64,000 nt of DNA from Agrypnia vestita (lineage: Eukaryota; Arthropoda; Insecta; Trichoptera; Phryganeidae): positions 1 to 64,000 of the forward strand of contig JADDOH010023624.1 of NCBI GenBank assembly GCA_016648135.1, written 5' to 3'. The notes beneath the pieces are model-generated. The model saw nothing but the letters and a program-made list of their open reading frames with translations. It did no database searches and was not told the origin of the DNA. Below are positions 1 through 11,250 of this stretch, in pieces. The stretch's first letter is position 1, and the number at the start of each line of letters is the position of its first letter. The position numbers and the translations under genes are program-made.

Positions 1-401
1 TTTCCTCATATTAGAAAAAATATGAGGAAAATTTTATAAGAAGGTAGGGCATACCAAGACTTTCAAAAAGATAATATAACCCAGCGTTACAGGGTGTATT
101 TTTTCCTCATATTAGAAAAAATATGAGGAAAATTTTATAAGAAGGTAGGCATACCAAGACTTTCAAAAAGATAATATAACCCAGCGTTACAGGGTGTATT
201 TTTTCCTCATATTAGAAAAAATATGAGGAAAATTTTATAAGAAGGTAGGCATACCAAGACTTTCAAAAAGATAATATAACCCAGCGTTACAGGGTGTATT
301 TTTTCCTCATATTAGAAAAAAATATGAGGAAAATTTTATAAGAAGGTAGGCATACCAAGACATTCAAAAAGATAATATAACCCAGCGTTATAGGGTGTAT
401 T
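1..401. repeat. 100-bp tandem repeat, about 4 copies, each with a palindrome
   Basis: Four head-to-tail copies of a 100-101 bp unit, with copies starting near 1, 102, 202 and 302. They differ by a few bases (an extra g in copy 1, an extra a in the loop of copy 4, cattc for ctttc in copy 4). Each unit holds a perfect 12-bp inverted repeat (tttcctcatatt / aatatgaggaaa) around a 6-base A-rich loop. The array is cut by the window edge, so its true length is unknown. The last copy runs into a T-rich stretch. No coding potential. Confidence 0.95.
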
Positions 402-1369
402 TTTATTTTTTTCCTTGAAATAAATTAGTTGTAAAGTCAAATAGAAAGGCAAATCAAGGTAAGCACGAATATTGTACGCGAGGAATAGAAAGAATAAGAC
501 ACTTTATCTACAGTAGGTACCGCCTTATTTAAGAGTAAATTAATTAAGCCACAATAAATAATTCTTATAATTACAATAATGTTTATTATATTTACAAATC
601 ACTTTAAATCTGTAGGACATGTTATTGTTAGAGTTGTGATTAAGTACCAGATGGCAATACCGTGTTGAAAACAGGATGTGTCTGCGTATATGTACAAGAT
701 ACACCGGATCAGTATTTTGTTCTCGATTATTTTTGCAAGGCCGTATATCAAGAAGTTTTCAGTTTTAAACCATAGACCGTAGGCATAAGAGCCTAGAAAA
801 CAGAACAGAATGTCACGAGATCACAGAAACGGAAATAATTACACATAAGGATTTTACAGCATTTTGCATATTTTACAGTACATTAGAAATAGCTGGTGGT
901 GTTTGGAATAGACGGGAATAAATCAGAAACTTACGATCTTACACGAAACGTTGCAAAACGACATTTTCTATTTAAGGGGTGACCAAACCGTTGTTTTGAC
1001 AGAAGATAAAACAGAAAGAAATGACCAGCGTCGATTCAGTGTGTTTAGCAAAACAAATGTTAATCATTAAGTGGACGTTAATCAGCGATAAAGTACCTAC
1101 TGACCTGTGAAAAGTGTTCGATAGTGATCAGAGCGATGAAAACGACGTGCATCAGAATTTCTAGATACAAGTGGAAGATTCTCGAATGCCTAGTGTGAAT
1201 TATACAATAAATCTCCAGTTAAACTCATGTCCGTTGGTTTAGTTATTGGTTTCAAAGATTTAATGTGTCTCCTACCAACGCGATTCCGTAACAATAGGAT
1301 AATGACATGATAGATACTAAATTATGTACAGCTTGCATTATATGTTTAATTTCCAAAATAATTAAAACA
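402..1369. other. AT-rich DNA, nothing recognised
   Basis: No reading frame, repeat match within the window, or structured motif found here. Confidence 0.5.
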
Positions 1370-1890
1370 TACAGGGTGTACCAGAGCCAGCAGCAGAAAC
1401 TTGGCCGGTAGATTCCTGACTATATTATAAGTCTAAAATGTTCAAGCAACCATGACCTAAAATCAATAGTTATGGAGATATGCAATATCAAAATTTGCAT
1501 TTTTTTTAAAAATATTTCTGACTTATTTTTTGCAAAAAGTTGAACTATCATTACAATAACTTATATTGATTATGAAAAATTCATTTGTTTCAATACAACT
1601 TAAATAAAATGATAAAAACCTTGTAAAAAATAACTTTTTTAAATTCTTGCAAGGTTTTTATCATTTTATTCGACTTGTATTAAAGCGAATGAAATTTTCG
1701 TAATCGACATAAGTTACTGTAATGATAGTTCAACTTTTTGCAAAAAATAAATAAGAAATATTGAAAAAAAAATTGCAAACTTTGATATTGCATATCTCCA
1801 TAACTATTGATATTAGGCCATGGTTGCTTAAACATTTTAGTCAGGAATCTACCTGCCAAGTTTCTGCTGCTAGCTCTGGTACACCGTGTA
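1370..1890. mobile_element. Foldback MITE, CAGGGTGT-family, TA-flanked (copy 1)
   Basis: About 517 bp between TA dinucleotides. The left end reads cagggtgtaccagagc and the right end gctctggtacaccgtg, its reverse complement with one change. The two halves are complementary over most of their length (for example the tatggagatatgcaatat block and its mirror near 1780), so the element is one large hairpin. There is no transposase. Long palindromic TA-flanked elements of this kind are normally mobilised by Tc1/mariner-type transposases, which is inference here. Related copies lie at 2862, 5938, 11630, 44198 and 54567. Confidence 0.88.
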
Positions 1891-2394
1891 GATTATCCTG
1901 AATTTTGGCGCTTGGTATCCAATGGTTAGATTTATCTATTAGATTAAAGACTTGTTGCGGATCGAACATTACATTCCATAAATAATATGATATTTAGTTT
2001 GAACACTGATGATTGACAGATTGGCACACGACCTTATAAATAGTAAAATGCGCCCACGTTGAATTTTAGAGTTCAGTTGGTGCGTGTGCGAACAGTGCCG
2101 CACTACTCAGAGAGTAAAATATTAAAAAGTAATTGCGACAGTCTAGACAACTGAGTAAATATTTAAACGGTAGATTTGATCCTGTGCTAAGCATATTCCA
2201 CGCGATAAGCGTAGTTGGAAGGAGGTGAAGGTCTTGAAAGATTCCTATTAAAAGATATGCGATTTATATTTTGAGACCTATATTATATTATGCTACAAAT
2301 TAATACGAGTGACGTGCTAGAGAATGTTTTTTTACCGTTTGTATGTATTTATTTATTATTATAAGCTTTGAGAATTAAGGTATTTATTATGAGG
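1891..2394. other. Unassigned stretch with a TATA-like box
   Basis: A TATAAATA at 2035-2042 is followed by TCAGT at 2073-2077, which looks like an arthropod initiator, but the spacing (about 40 bases) is longer than usual and no reading frame follows. No other recognised feature. Confidence 0.3.
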
Positions 2395-2480
2395 TATCAT
2401 TACCAGCTGCGAAAATCTAAGTATGCTTACTAGTTCATGGAAAAAACTACAGATGTTTCTAGCATAGTACATTCAAATAA
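2395..2480. repeat. Fragment shared with 43000-43085 (SCAG repeat interior)
   Basis: The block with accagctgcgaaa, then ttcat and ctacagatg..ctagcatagt, recurs near 43008-43080 inside the repeat family described at 42893. It is a short diverged piece with no visible ends. Confidence 0.5.
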
Positions 2481-2830
2481 ACGAATAATTCTCGGATATT
2501 TTATACGCACCGTATGTATTACCGAGAAGCGAATCTCGACGTTTCTTTGGATGCTTATCCAACGTCATCAGGGGGACGACCTTTACCCGCGGAGGTGGAG
2601 GTCGGACTGATTATAGGTGCTGTTTTCTAGGGCGTAAATTGTATGCACTTTGTTGTGGAGATTCTCTTCTTCTACAATAGAGGTCGCCAGTGTGCAATAT
2701 GTACTAGTTACGTCGGCGGATTTTACTGCGACTTCTCTCAAGGGTTGAATCAGTGTCGTTAGAACAGGGCGCCAATATGTCTAACGACCGTTATAATAAC
2801 CTTAACTCTTTAATTCAGAATAAGTCTTGG
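2481..2830 (-). mobile_element. Penelope-like element end, subfamily A
   Basis: Shares order and wording with 36140-36300 and 63480-63720: a tatttta/ata..cg stretch, the hammerhead-like core, then cttcttctac and a distal taacgac..taataa..cctt..actct block. No coding sequence remains. The hammerhead core on the minus strand is listed separately. Assignment to Penelope-like elements (PLEs) rests on the hammerhead and on related ends next to GIY-YIG coding fragments elsewhere in this window. Confidence 0.6.
2530..2576 (-). ncRNA. Hammerhead-ribozyme-like motif (PLE)
   Basis: Minus strand: CTGATGA (2565-2571), one base, a stem II of about six pairs (ttggat / atccaa) with a 4-base loop, then GAAAC (2541-2545) and GTC as the expected cleavage triplet. 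Stem III would be only ACGU, which is self-complementary. Stem I is poor here (one clear pair), so this copy is probably weakened. Confidence 0.6.
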
Positions 2831-2861
2831 ATTTGAACATATATAGAATTTTCAAATTTGA

Positions 2862-3043
2862 TGTGATGAAAGACTTTTTTGCAAAAAATAAGTCAAAAAT
2901 ATTGAAAAAATGCAAACTTTAATACTGCATATCTCTACAGCCATTGATAACAACAGGTCATGTTTGCTTGAATATTTTCGACTCATTATTAAGCCAGGAA
3001 TCCACCTGTAATGTTTTTTCAACTAGCTATGAGACACCCTGTA
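2862..3043. mobile_element. Half MITE of the CAGGGTGT family (copy 2)
   Basis: Matches the right half of the element at 1370-1890: gcaaaaaataag, atattgaaaaaatgcaaac, atatctc..a..attgata, then an end gacaccctgta. The left half is missing, so this is a truncated copy. Confidence 0.8.
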
Positions 3044-4750
3044 TTTTATATACACATCTGTAACCGTTGACAGATCTGATAGAAGGAACAAAAATGTCTA
3101 AAGTTAATATAAAGCTTAGAAAATATGTGAAAATTTGAGACGAATTAAAATTTCATAAATATTGATTGTGTTGATATTATAGTATATACATATATGTATT
3201 TAAGTAATAACCATTTTAAGAATAATAAATAAATAATTTTGGTAGAAATAGTAAATTGAGAACAAAATGTCAGATGTTGATAGAACTGTAGATAGCAATA
3301 AAAAATATTGCCCCATTAAGGATTTGTAATCATCCTGATTGACCATCAATATAAAATAAAATATTTGTGTACCTATATATTTTTAGGGATCTTTTCAAGT
3401 GGTTTATTTCAAGGATACCCAGCTAGTGATAACCCACTGACCCTTTCCCGTCCAAGGGAAGCCGGTCAAGGGTGGCCAATCTTAGTGGAAACCTTTCTCG
3501 AATTGACTAATGGGGAAAGGTAGGAAAAAGCCAAAATTGATTAACTTCATGAAGAGGGCTTCTCTGGATCAAACGAATACCATCTGTAATTCTTTTTGGT
3601 TACCGTACCAATATATATTTTTAAAATGTTGACATCGCAAAATAGCAGTGGCGTGCAGTGGGAATAAACTTAGATAATGCTATGACCGACTATATACCTA
3701 TATTTAAAAAATATATATACGCATATACCTATGTCGGTATATACATATTTTGTATTTTTGAACTGTATATAATGAACTCTTCTGAGTAGCTTTAATACAC
3801 AAAAATAACTGCACTATAAAAGAAGTATTGTAAACAAAGATTTCCAAAATAAATTAATATTTTATATGTAGGTAATACGGCAAAAATTTTCTAAATATTT
3901 CGAAGACGATTTATATATAATTAAATCTGGAATAATACTAATTTTAGATATACGTTTCTTTTTACAAAATAAATCAAATATTTTATGATACCATCGATAG
4001 AGTCGTCGTAAATAAACATTTTCATATTGCGTACCAAATGTTCAAAAACCTACATTCTACAAAGTTTCTTAATAAATTACTATAAACTAATTCATGTAAA
4101 TAGAAACGGATTGAATTTGTGTGATTGTTGAACTCGGTAATTCATATAAAAATAATAAAATAAAAGACCAAACGCACTCAACATAATCATTATTATTTGA
4201 CAGATGGAATTCAGTGAATTCAGCGTAGAAAAGGGAAATTCAATTCATATAAAAAGTTTTGGATGGAATTTGTAAAAAATGTCATTTCTGCAAGCGACAT
4301 GTGTGCATTTCTCACCTGACATTGAATCTTTCGAAGAAACACGCTATTCCATGAAAAATTTACTTGTCTACTAATGAAAACTCGCAGACATAGAGATGAG
4401 TCAGTCCTGACTAGATCTATGGAACAATTTTTTTGGGCGCAAACAAGTGAGATAAATTATGAATAGACATGGAGTTGGATACAGAAACGTCGGAAATAAA
4501 AACATCTAGTCGACTTTTTCTTAAGATGAGGATTTTAAATTAATATTTGTTCCCAGAATCTTTACTAATGCACAGTTTTTTGTCTGTATGCGCTGCGTGC
4601 CACTGCCAAGTAGGTACTCAGCTTTCAAAACTATAAAGCAAGAGCCAGCGACCCCCAGACATCATCGAATCTGAAATATTTTCTGTAGATACACGCTATA
4701 GTAGGAAAAAAGGTGAAATTTGATTTCAGGGGATTTTGGCAGATAATAGA
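3044..4750. other. AT-rich unassigned DNA
   Basis: About 1.7 kb without a reading frame or a repeat match found in this window. A block near 3410-3550 is less AT-rich and non-repetitive here, but has no recognisable product. Confidence 0.4.
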
Positions 4751-4758
4751 TAATACAT

Positions 4759-4802
4759 TATTTTTAGCGAAATTTAAAATAAATTAAATTTCGCTAAAAA
4801 TA
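4759..4802. repeat. Perfect 18-bp inverted repeat, 8-base loop
   Basis: tatttttagcgaaattta at 4759-4776 is the exact reverse complement of 4785-4802. It is isolated, with no element boundary or gene next to it. Confidence 0.85.
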
Positions 4803-5019
4803 AATATGGAGTTCTACAAATTAAACACAAAAACCATAAATAAATTTTTAAAAATAGATAATACAGGTGCAAAAAAATATTCAAATAAAAAAAAAGAAAC
4901 ATGATTTTTTAATATGTTTAACTGGAATATACTATACACTCATATCAATCGCTTTTTGGGGGTAATTTCTTGCGCTAGACGCTTTGAAGCTCTATAAATA
5001 ATCATCTCATTTGTGTTAT

Positions 5020-5240
5020 AGTAACAAATCTGAATTGTATAAATTTTCGGTGTATAGTTTTCTGGGATATTCTGCCGTGTATATGTGACCCCTCTGGCCG
5101 ACGTTTCGGATCCCATTGCAGGGTCCATCATCAGGGCTGATGTGATGAGTGTGTGTTGAAGTGTAGGTTAAGTATTGCCTTGCAATACCGTACCAACACG
5201 TCGTCCAGTCACATATACACGGCAGAATATCCCAGTAAAC
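5020..5240. mobile_element. PLE ends in inverted orientation, subfamily B
   Basis: A block at 5063-5092 containing gatattctgccgtgtatatg recurs inverted at 5211-5240. Between the arms lies a minus-strand hammerhead motif (listed separately). The same outer block layout, with a related loop, is seen at 5536-5661. No coding sequence. Confidence 0.7.
5096..5137 (-). ncRNA. Hammerhead-ribozyme-like motif (PLE)
   Basis: Minus strand: stem I 5' strand gcc, CTGATGA (5128-5134), one extra U, stem II ggaccc / gggatcc with a 6-base loop and one bulged base, GAAAC (5103-5107), a minimal self-complementary ACGU stem III, GTC cleavage triplet, then ggc closing stem I. All three stems can form, though stem I is 3 bp. 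Confidence 0.75.
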
Positions 5241-5314
5241 TATATTCAGAAGATTCTGAACGGCTGTGAAAACCTGAGAACATGTATAAATTTTGTTTGT
5301 GCCACTATTAAACA

Positions 5315-5440
5315 TTTTTTTAAACTTATTTAGTTATTTATATATTTATTATATTTGTATATTTTTTTATATATTTATATATATATTTATTATATTTATA
5401 TATTTTTTCATATATTTATATATATTGTATAACATTAAAT
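5315..5440. repeat. AT-only low-complexity tract
   Basis: Tandem-like tatatttatta and tatattttttt blocks. A 70-residue reading frame through it encodes only F/I/Y/L and is an artefact of composition. Confidence 0.85.
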
Positions 5441-5535
5441 ATTTCCCGATACCTTATATTTTAACGTTTTACTTACACAGTTTTTGGTACCTGTATTACC
5501 ATTAAGAATGTTCTTAGGTTTTCACGTCACTCAGA

Positions 5536-5661
5536 ATCTTCAAGTTTGTGTTTACTGGGGTATTATGCCGTGTTGTTACGACCTTTCGGATCCCATTGCA
5601 GGATAATTGCCTGAAAGGTCGTAACAACACGGCATAATACCCCAGTAAAAACAAACTTGAA
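5536..5661. mobile_element. 50-bp-arm foldback, PLE-end remnant
   Basis: Arms at 5536-5585 and 5612-5661 are reverse complements with one difference. The loop keeps ggatcccattgcagg, the same sequence that forms stem II in the hammerhead at 5096-5137, so this is a shortened head-to-head pair of PLE ends with the CTGATGA box lost. Confidence 0.75.
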
Positions 5662-5937
5662 GAAGTATTACTGTTATTTGCCAAAATCCCGCAAACTCAA
5701 ATGCCATAATATCCAAACCTTCTTAGCAACTATTGTATCCATGTACAGAAAATATTTCAGGTTGGTACTATAACGTAAGTCTGGCGGTCGCTGACTCCTA
5801 CTATTGATAATTAAATTTTGACGTTTGAGTATAGATCTATACTCGTATGGACTCTCCATGTCGTGAAAAAATGAAAAATTACAACCGCGCAAAATATTTA
5901 ATACCGACATCGACGACATATAGAATGTAATAGAGCT

Positions 5938-6029
5938 AGTACTTGCCTTGAACATTTTCCACTCATCATAAGAGCAAAAATCTACCTGTAATGTATTGTG
6001 GACTAGCTATGTTATATACACACTGTATA
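5938..6029. mobile_element. Terminal fragment of CAGGGTGT MITE (copy 3)
   Basis: Keeps the outermost 90 bp of the right end: ttgaacattttc.actcat, tacctgtaatgtattgtgg, actagctatgtta and a decayed terminus. Same block as 12540-12620. Confidence 0.7.
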
Positions 6030-6299
6030 TGTCGAAGGATAGAAAAATACTGTCGACAGTATTTCCTTCCAAATTCAATACGCCCATCATTCTATGATAC
6101 ATTAATTTATAATTAAAGAATAATATAGTACAGTTTTGTCCACGTCTTATTTTTTTGAACTTGTCATATTTTTTAAGATATTTAATTTTATGGTGTGGTT
6201 CAAAGGACAAATCTGATCTGTGGTAAATGTTTAAGATTAATAAGAAGCTTAATTTGATAGGCATTAATACTTAATTGGTCAAAATTGATGGAAAGTTAG

Positions 6300-6620
6300 C
6301 CATTCGATGGACTTTTGTAAACACAAATCGTTAGTATGTTATCCTTAAATGATAGATATAAATATGCTACCGTTGATTTTTTTGTGGATCACTTAATTTT
6401 ACACAATTTTTTCCTAAACTTTTTTTTTTATCTCTAAGAGCGCTTTAGCGGCAAATTTTTTCCCGACTTGATTCACAAATACAGTTAATGCTTAGCTCCT
6501 ATACACGCAAGGGAAATTTTCAATACACAAAAATCTTCCTGGAGAAATGCAGACCAACCGCTACAAATCAGTTCTGTCGTTCTCGAGGTTAGCGCGGTCA
6601 TACAGAGGGACAGACGCTCG
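6300..6620 (-). mobile_element. Helitron-type fragment, 5' half (minus strand)
   Basis: Read on the minus strand it parallels 30690-31030: tctgt..tgaccgcgctaa.ctcgagaac, gctaagcattaac, tgaatcaagtcgggaaaaa, and atttgcc.ctaaa.cgctct. The 3' end is lost. Assignment follows from the complete copy at 30658-31324. Confidence 0.65.
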
Positions 6621-6757
6621 CCCGGGAATTCCTTTAATACTTACTACTCGTATGTACAATAAGTAAATTTGAATCCCGGGTAGGTTACAATAATTTATTT
6701 ATGTATTGATTTAATATACGGTATATAGTACCTTTAAAAAAACAATGTACACAAAAA

Positions 6758-7277
6758 TGTGTGGTGGCCCAAGACACGTACACACACACACACCCGTGTA
6801 ATGAGGTAACGCATATGCTGACATCGAAGTACGGCAGGCCGTCGACTTCGATACAGAGGTTGAGGCAATATCGCTGAGCACAGCAAACAGGCGACAATGT
6901 AAGCCGGGCCAATGACCGAGTACAAAGGCAATGTATAGCAGAGGGCATGGACTATCGGAGTGACGAAACGCACCTTGCTGATCTAGACTAAATACCCACA
7001 CGCGTGGCCGAGTAAAGAGGAAATCATAACACCCCCGATTTCTTTGTTCACGATTACTATATAAACGATAGTCTCCAGAGCAGACCATCTCACTCCAGCG
7101 GGGCTTTTCGGATACAGCGGAAGCCCTCGCCGTCATACCTTCGAACTTCGCGCCTTTCAATTGTAATCTTTGTACACTCCTGTATTCTTTATAATTTGTG
7201 TTTTGTAATCAAATAAACCCTGTCAAACCATCGTGACTTTTTCATCATCAATCACAGCAGAGATCTCCAACTCTACA
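6758..7277 (+). mobile_element. Candidate LTR (solo or 5' LTR)
   Basis: About 520 bp that starts TGTGTGG and ends TACA, with a TATATAAA at 7058-7065, a plausible start region about 30 bases later, and AATAAA at 7212-7217 before the 3' end. Just downstream comes tggtgaccc (7285), reminiscent of the start of the internal region in gypsy-type elements. It is less AT-rich than its surroundings. No second LTR or gag/pol was found, and the ends are chosen by eye. Reading frames on the minus strand here (up to 149 residues) overlap each other and match nothing I know. Confidence 0.5.
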
Positions 7278-7439
7278 AACGGAGTGGTGACCCTTGATTT
7301 CAACTCTATCCAAAGCCTGAGGGCTCATCCACCTCCAAAAATGTATAGATTGATACGTATTAATTATATAAAATGGAGAAAAGCTATAATTCTATCAAAA
7401 ACAACTAATAATAAAGTGATATATAAAGAAAAACAAAAC
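7278..7439 (+). other. Possible internal leader next to the LTR
   Basis: Short open stretch after the candidate LTR, running into A-rich sequence. No recognised domain. Confidence 0.25.
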
Positions 7440-7705
7440 ATTAAGCGAATAACATAGAGTATAACAAAATTAAAACAATGAAATAATAGTAATCAAATCA
7501 AATATGAAACTCAAGAAGCAATAAAACTACAATAAAAAAAACAATAGTAAACAAATCAAGACTGATATTCAAGAAGAAACAAAATTACAACAAAATGAAA
7601 AAATAGTAACAAGTCAAATCTGAAACTCAAAAAGCAACAAAAATTTTAACAAAATAAAGTGAAATAATAGTAAACAGATCAAATGTGAAACTCAATTAGC
7701 AAAAA
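7440..7705. repeat. Degenerate A-rich tandem repeat, about 57-64 bp period
   Basis: The phrase gaaactcaa or gatattcaag recurs at about 7506, 7563, 7622 and 7686, each preceded by aatagtaa.caaatcaa. About four diverged units. Confidence 0.75.
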
Positions 7706-8819
7706 AAAAGACAGACATAACCCATATTGTTAGTCTGATCGACTTACATGCACCATCGAGGTCATCACATAGTATATTATTATATATTAGAGGAAATGTC
7801 AGAACTAATGCATTAGCAAACTCCGCAATCAACATGCGGAGGTGTTCGACATTTTTGCTGATAGTATAACTGTGTACAGGACTAAATTAAAACAATTATT
7901 TGCGTCTCAACTAAATAATAATGAATAAATAAATTTTTCATTTTCTTCTTCCCGTTTATTTTTTACTTCGGTTTTTAATTTACTCAAATCTATTATATGT
8001 ACTTTATCCTGTACTTTATATTTTGTAAAAACCCATATGGGCGTTAAATAAATAAAAAACATCAATAAATTATGAACGGCCGAATTCAACCAGAAAAGAT
8101 TTTTTGTAGCCGGCTAATGTTTCCGAAAAATATCCGATAGGTAGATATTCGTTTCCGAATCTGTTGAGCCCTCGCATAGGTGAGTTATAAAGGCAATTTA
8201 CACTAACATTGTCGCAATGAAACGATATACTTTGTCTAGTGCTCCTGGAAGGGATGTGATAAAAATTAGCTGCGTTAAAATAATGTATCCTCCTCTGAAT
8301 AAAAGTGACGGCTAAAATTTTGAAACTCCTGATTTATAATGAATGAACGAAACATTTCACACGCATAAACTCGGTTGTCGAAATTTCCAAACATTTTCGG
8401 GGAATTTGAATAGATTGATTGACTCAATTTAACGCTTTTTAGACATCAAAAGCCGATCTGAATTGAATCATTAGTGATTTATGATTTCCACTTTATGTAC
8501 GTCTCAATCAAGCATTCAAGACTAGAAAATAGGATATGAATTTACAAAAAAACGCCGAATTTTATATATATGAAGAGAAATCGAACGCCTGGCCATAGAT
8601 ATAGTGAAGAATTCTTTTGTTGGTTCATTTTGTAGAGTTCAACACACGAAATTACCGGTTCAAAATATTACAACTTCACAACACATTGTATATTATATAG
8701 TATTCAAGCGTTTTCCAAATAAAAACATCATGAACGCACCCTTAGCATTAAAATATTTCTTTACATCTATTTAGGCTGCATAGATTTACTTATTTTCTTT
8801 TATTCACCTTTTGTATACA
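7706..8819. other. Unassigned AT-rich DNA
   Basis: Nothing recognised. The short frames here have no known family. Confidence 0.4.
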
Positions 8820-9230
8820 TATTAATAGTGATTTATTAATTAATTATGCAAAAAAACAAAATCACTTATAACACGAATTAAGCTTAACGCTACTCTTTAA
8901 TTTAAACTATTTAGCAATATTTCACTTCGTCTACAAACACTTTATTGTCGCTGGGTAACATTTATCGCTCGCATGTAGAAGTCGCACTGGTTTATTTCGC
9001 CACTTACGTACTCCGCTCGATTATTTCGTTTTATTTATTGCATCGATTATCTCACGACTGACCACCCTGGCTGTCGCCTCGCGGCTCTCTGTTGCAAATC
9101 TGAGCAACTCTGTTGCTTCACGGCGAAGTCCCGGTGTTTATATCTAATTGCTAGCATTTTCGAACTTTCTAGATTATTCTAGTGGTTAGGAAAAGTTTTT
9201 CGTTGCAACTGTTCTAATTCTAGGGGATAG
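8820..9230 (-). mobile_element. LTR-like repeat, minus strand (copy 1)
   Basis: Parallels 16760-17300: cactttatt.tcgct, gtttatttcgc.ac, aattatctcac and a GC-rich gcctcgcggctc block. On the minus strand a TATATAAAC-like box (about 9137) precedes the GC-rich part and AATAAA motifs follow, which is the order expected in an LTR (promoter, start, poly(A) signal). No internal coding region is attached. Confidence 0.45.
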
Positions 9231-9572
9231 CCGATTGCTCGATTGCTTCATTTAATTTCTATCGATGCAATTATCTACCAGATATCTAAAAAAGGATTTT
9301 GATCATAACTGTGTCAGCCCTAGATTCTATACCATGTGTTGTAAGTGTGGCATACCACAGATTTTGCTGTCTGTCAGAATATGCTTGTTGCTCCATATTG
9401 TGTCTTCTAAGCAGCCTGATATTGCTACCACTTTATTAGTTTGCTCTTTGATATCAAAATTCGATAAAATATCTCTCTTCTTAATATCTTGCAAAGATAT
9501 GTAGCTTCGTGTAGAAAGGGACTTGGTTGTTGAATCTTTTTCAGTATTTGTGTAATTTTCAGTTTTATTTTG

Positions 9573-9998
9573 TTATTACTCCCTTTATATTAACTAGTGG
9601 CGTCTGTTTGTCTTCTTGTCTGACGAAAAAACTTTGGATCCATTTTAAACTCCTTTCCCGTGATCCAATCGAGCTGAAACTTTACAAGCAGACTCGTGGC
9701 GACGATCAAGAAGATCTATCAAATTTTCGTTAAAAAAAAAAAAAATTTTGGATTTTCAAATTTTGAATGGTTTTTTCATCCAACTTATTAAGTTGTATGA
9801 AAATATTTCAACGCGTCTGGTAGACGCGAAACCTGATTGTATAATTTTGGATTTTTGGAAATTTTTTATTACTCCCTTTCGTAGCGTCGCCCGACCGAAG
9901 CCCAACGCGTAGGTTAAGCGAAAAAAAAATAGTTTCAACTAGTAAATGTGAAAGGGAGTATAATAAAAACTTGGTTTTTATGGGTTACTTTTTTTTTG
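9573..9998 (+). mobile_element. ACTCCCTTT element (copy A)
   Basis: One of seven copies of a dispersed repeat not matched to a named superfamily. Order: ttattactccctttatatta, a core with cgtggcgtctg, ctttggatc, ttttcccgtgatccaatcga, gctgaaactt, and cgtggcgacgatcaagaaga, then aattttcgtt, an AT-rich spacer, and an end gggagtataataaaaactt..tttttatgggttactttt. The two ends share the inverted motif ttattA(ta)CTCCC. This copy has the core complete and a different middle. Confidence 0.75.
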
Positions 9999-10660
9999 TT
10001 ATTCTTTCATTTCCAATGTGTTTAGGGTATATGAAAGGTTTTTAATGCAAAAAGAAAGGATAATGCGAGCTAAGCCAATCCGAATAAATACATATTTTAA
10101 AAACTCGAAGTTTGTATCCGAAATCAAACATTATAAAGGCAGTTAAGCTATCACGTTTTTGTCATATTTCCAAATCTTCGATAACTCCCCCGTAGTCAGG
10201 GTTTGGGGGAAAAAAGAGATTTAAAAACCGTGTCCTATTAAGCTGACGTAGTACCATGGGGTTAGTTTACAAATTCATTATAATTTTTCAAACGACCTTG
10301 TTATCATTTAATAATGGTTGTTTGGAACACCCATTATTCAACTTACACCGAGCGACCTAAAAATACCCAACATTAAATTTACAAAATCGTAAATTAGAGT
10401 TTAAAATAATCTGTTCGCAAAAGTGAGCGTTAAGCCATGTATTGGGACAAATTATCTCTCAACATCACGCGCGGCATAGAGTATACGTGACGTTGCAACG
10501 TCGCGCACAACATAGCGGGACATTTCTACATGCCGCGGAAACGTTGCCACGGTACTCGAGCGAGCTCACGGGGACATCGGGCTGCGCGTCAGTATCACGT
10601 GGTATGTTTTCAAGTGAATGCGCATGCGTTGTATCTGTCAACTGACATTAATGTGGGGAA
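9999..10660. other. Unassigned DNA
   Basis: No feature recognised. A frame at 10442-10645 is GC-richer but matches no family. Confidence 0.35.
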
Positions 10661-10865
10661 ACGAAATTATTGTTTATTATAATTTATTATAATTTTTACG
10701 CTTCAACAGGCCAGAAGGCCCAATTACAGAAGCGAAATACATCACAAAACACCCAGGCTTGAGTAAATCACATAGATTAACATTGTGACCTCACCGGGAA
10801 TCGAACCCGGAACCTCCGGTGTGGGAAGCCAGTGTCATACCCACTGCGCTACGAAGGCCGCCATT
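10661..10865 (-). mobile_element. tRNA-derived SINE-like repeat
   Basis: Minus strand: a tRNA-like head (10786-10859), a body of about 100 bases, and an AT-rich tail with repeated ataataaattataat at 10661-10700. This head-body-tail order is that of a tRNA-derived SINE. No second copy in the window and no target duplication identified. Confidence 0.6.
10786..10859 (-). tRNA. tRNA-like sequence (Gly-CCC-like), probably SINE head
   Basis: 74 bases with an A-box-like tagcgcagtgggta and a perfect B box ggttcgattcc inside a good T arm. The acceptor ends pair with one mismatch and two wobbles, and the anticodon loop most simply reads CCC. The D stem is poor. Because it joins a body and an AT-rich tail, I read it as a SINE head and not a working tRNA gene. 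Confidence 0.45.
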
Positions 10866-11157
10866 GTTCTCCAACTCATCACCGTACAATTTTGTGGGAC
10901 ACTTCAAACCGTGAATATAAAAATAAAATGATGTGAGGGCCAACAGCGTTCCTTAGTATTGTCTTGCTTGGCTATGGAAGGCCCGATTATTTGTAATAAA
11001 TTGTCAAAATCAGTTGTTGTCATTCGAGTGAAATTGACAAAAGATCCATCAAACATTCGAAGATCGCATAGCATATCCATCCTCCTTTCTCTTTGCAGTA
11101 AATAATTTCGCTCCTACCACCTTTTTCTTCTCTTACGTTTCGATAAACTCGTTAAAA

Positions 11158-11250
11158 TAAATAGACACGCAGCTGTCATCCTAACCTCATCGGGCGGCAA
11201 GTGTAAATAGATACGCAGCTGTCAACATAACCTCATCGAGCGACAAGTGA
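11158..11250. repeat. 46-bp tandem duplication
   Basis: Two adjacent copies of aaataga.acgcagctgtca followed by taacctcatcg.gcg.caagtg, with about five differences. No gene attached. Confidence 0.85.

Noticed and set aside
2035..2077. Host promoter (TATAAATA plus TCAGT)
   Set aside because: Spacing is about 40 bases, longer than usual, and nothing coding follows.
5293..5505. 70-residue hydrophobic protein
   Set aside because: Direct translation of an AT-only low-complexity tract.
6711..7160. 149-codon minus-strand frame as a gene
   Set aside because: Lies inside the candidate LTR, with two further overlapping frames. The LTR signals explain the composition better.
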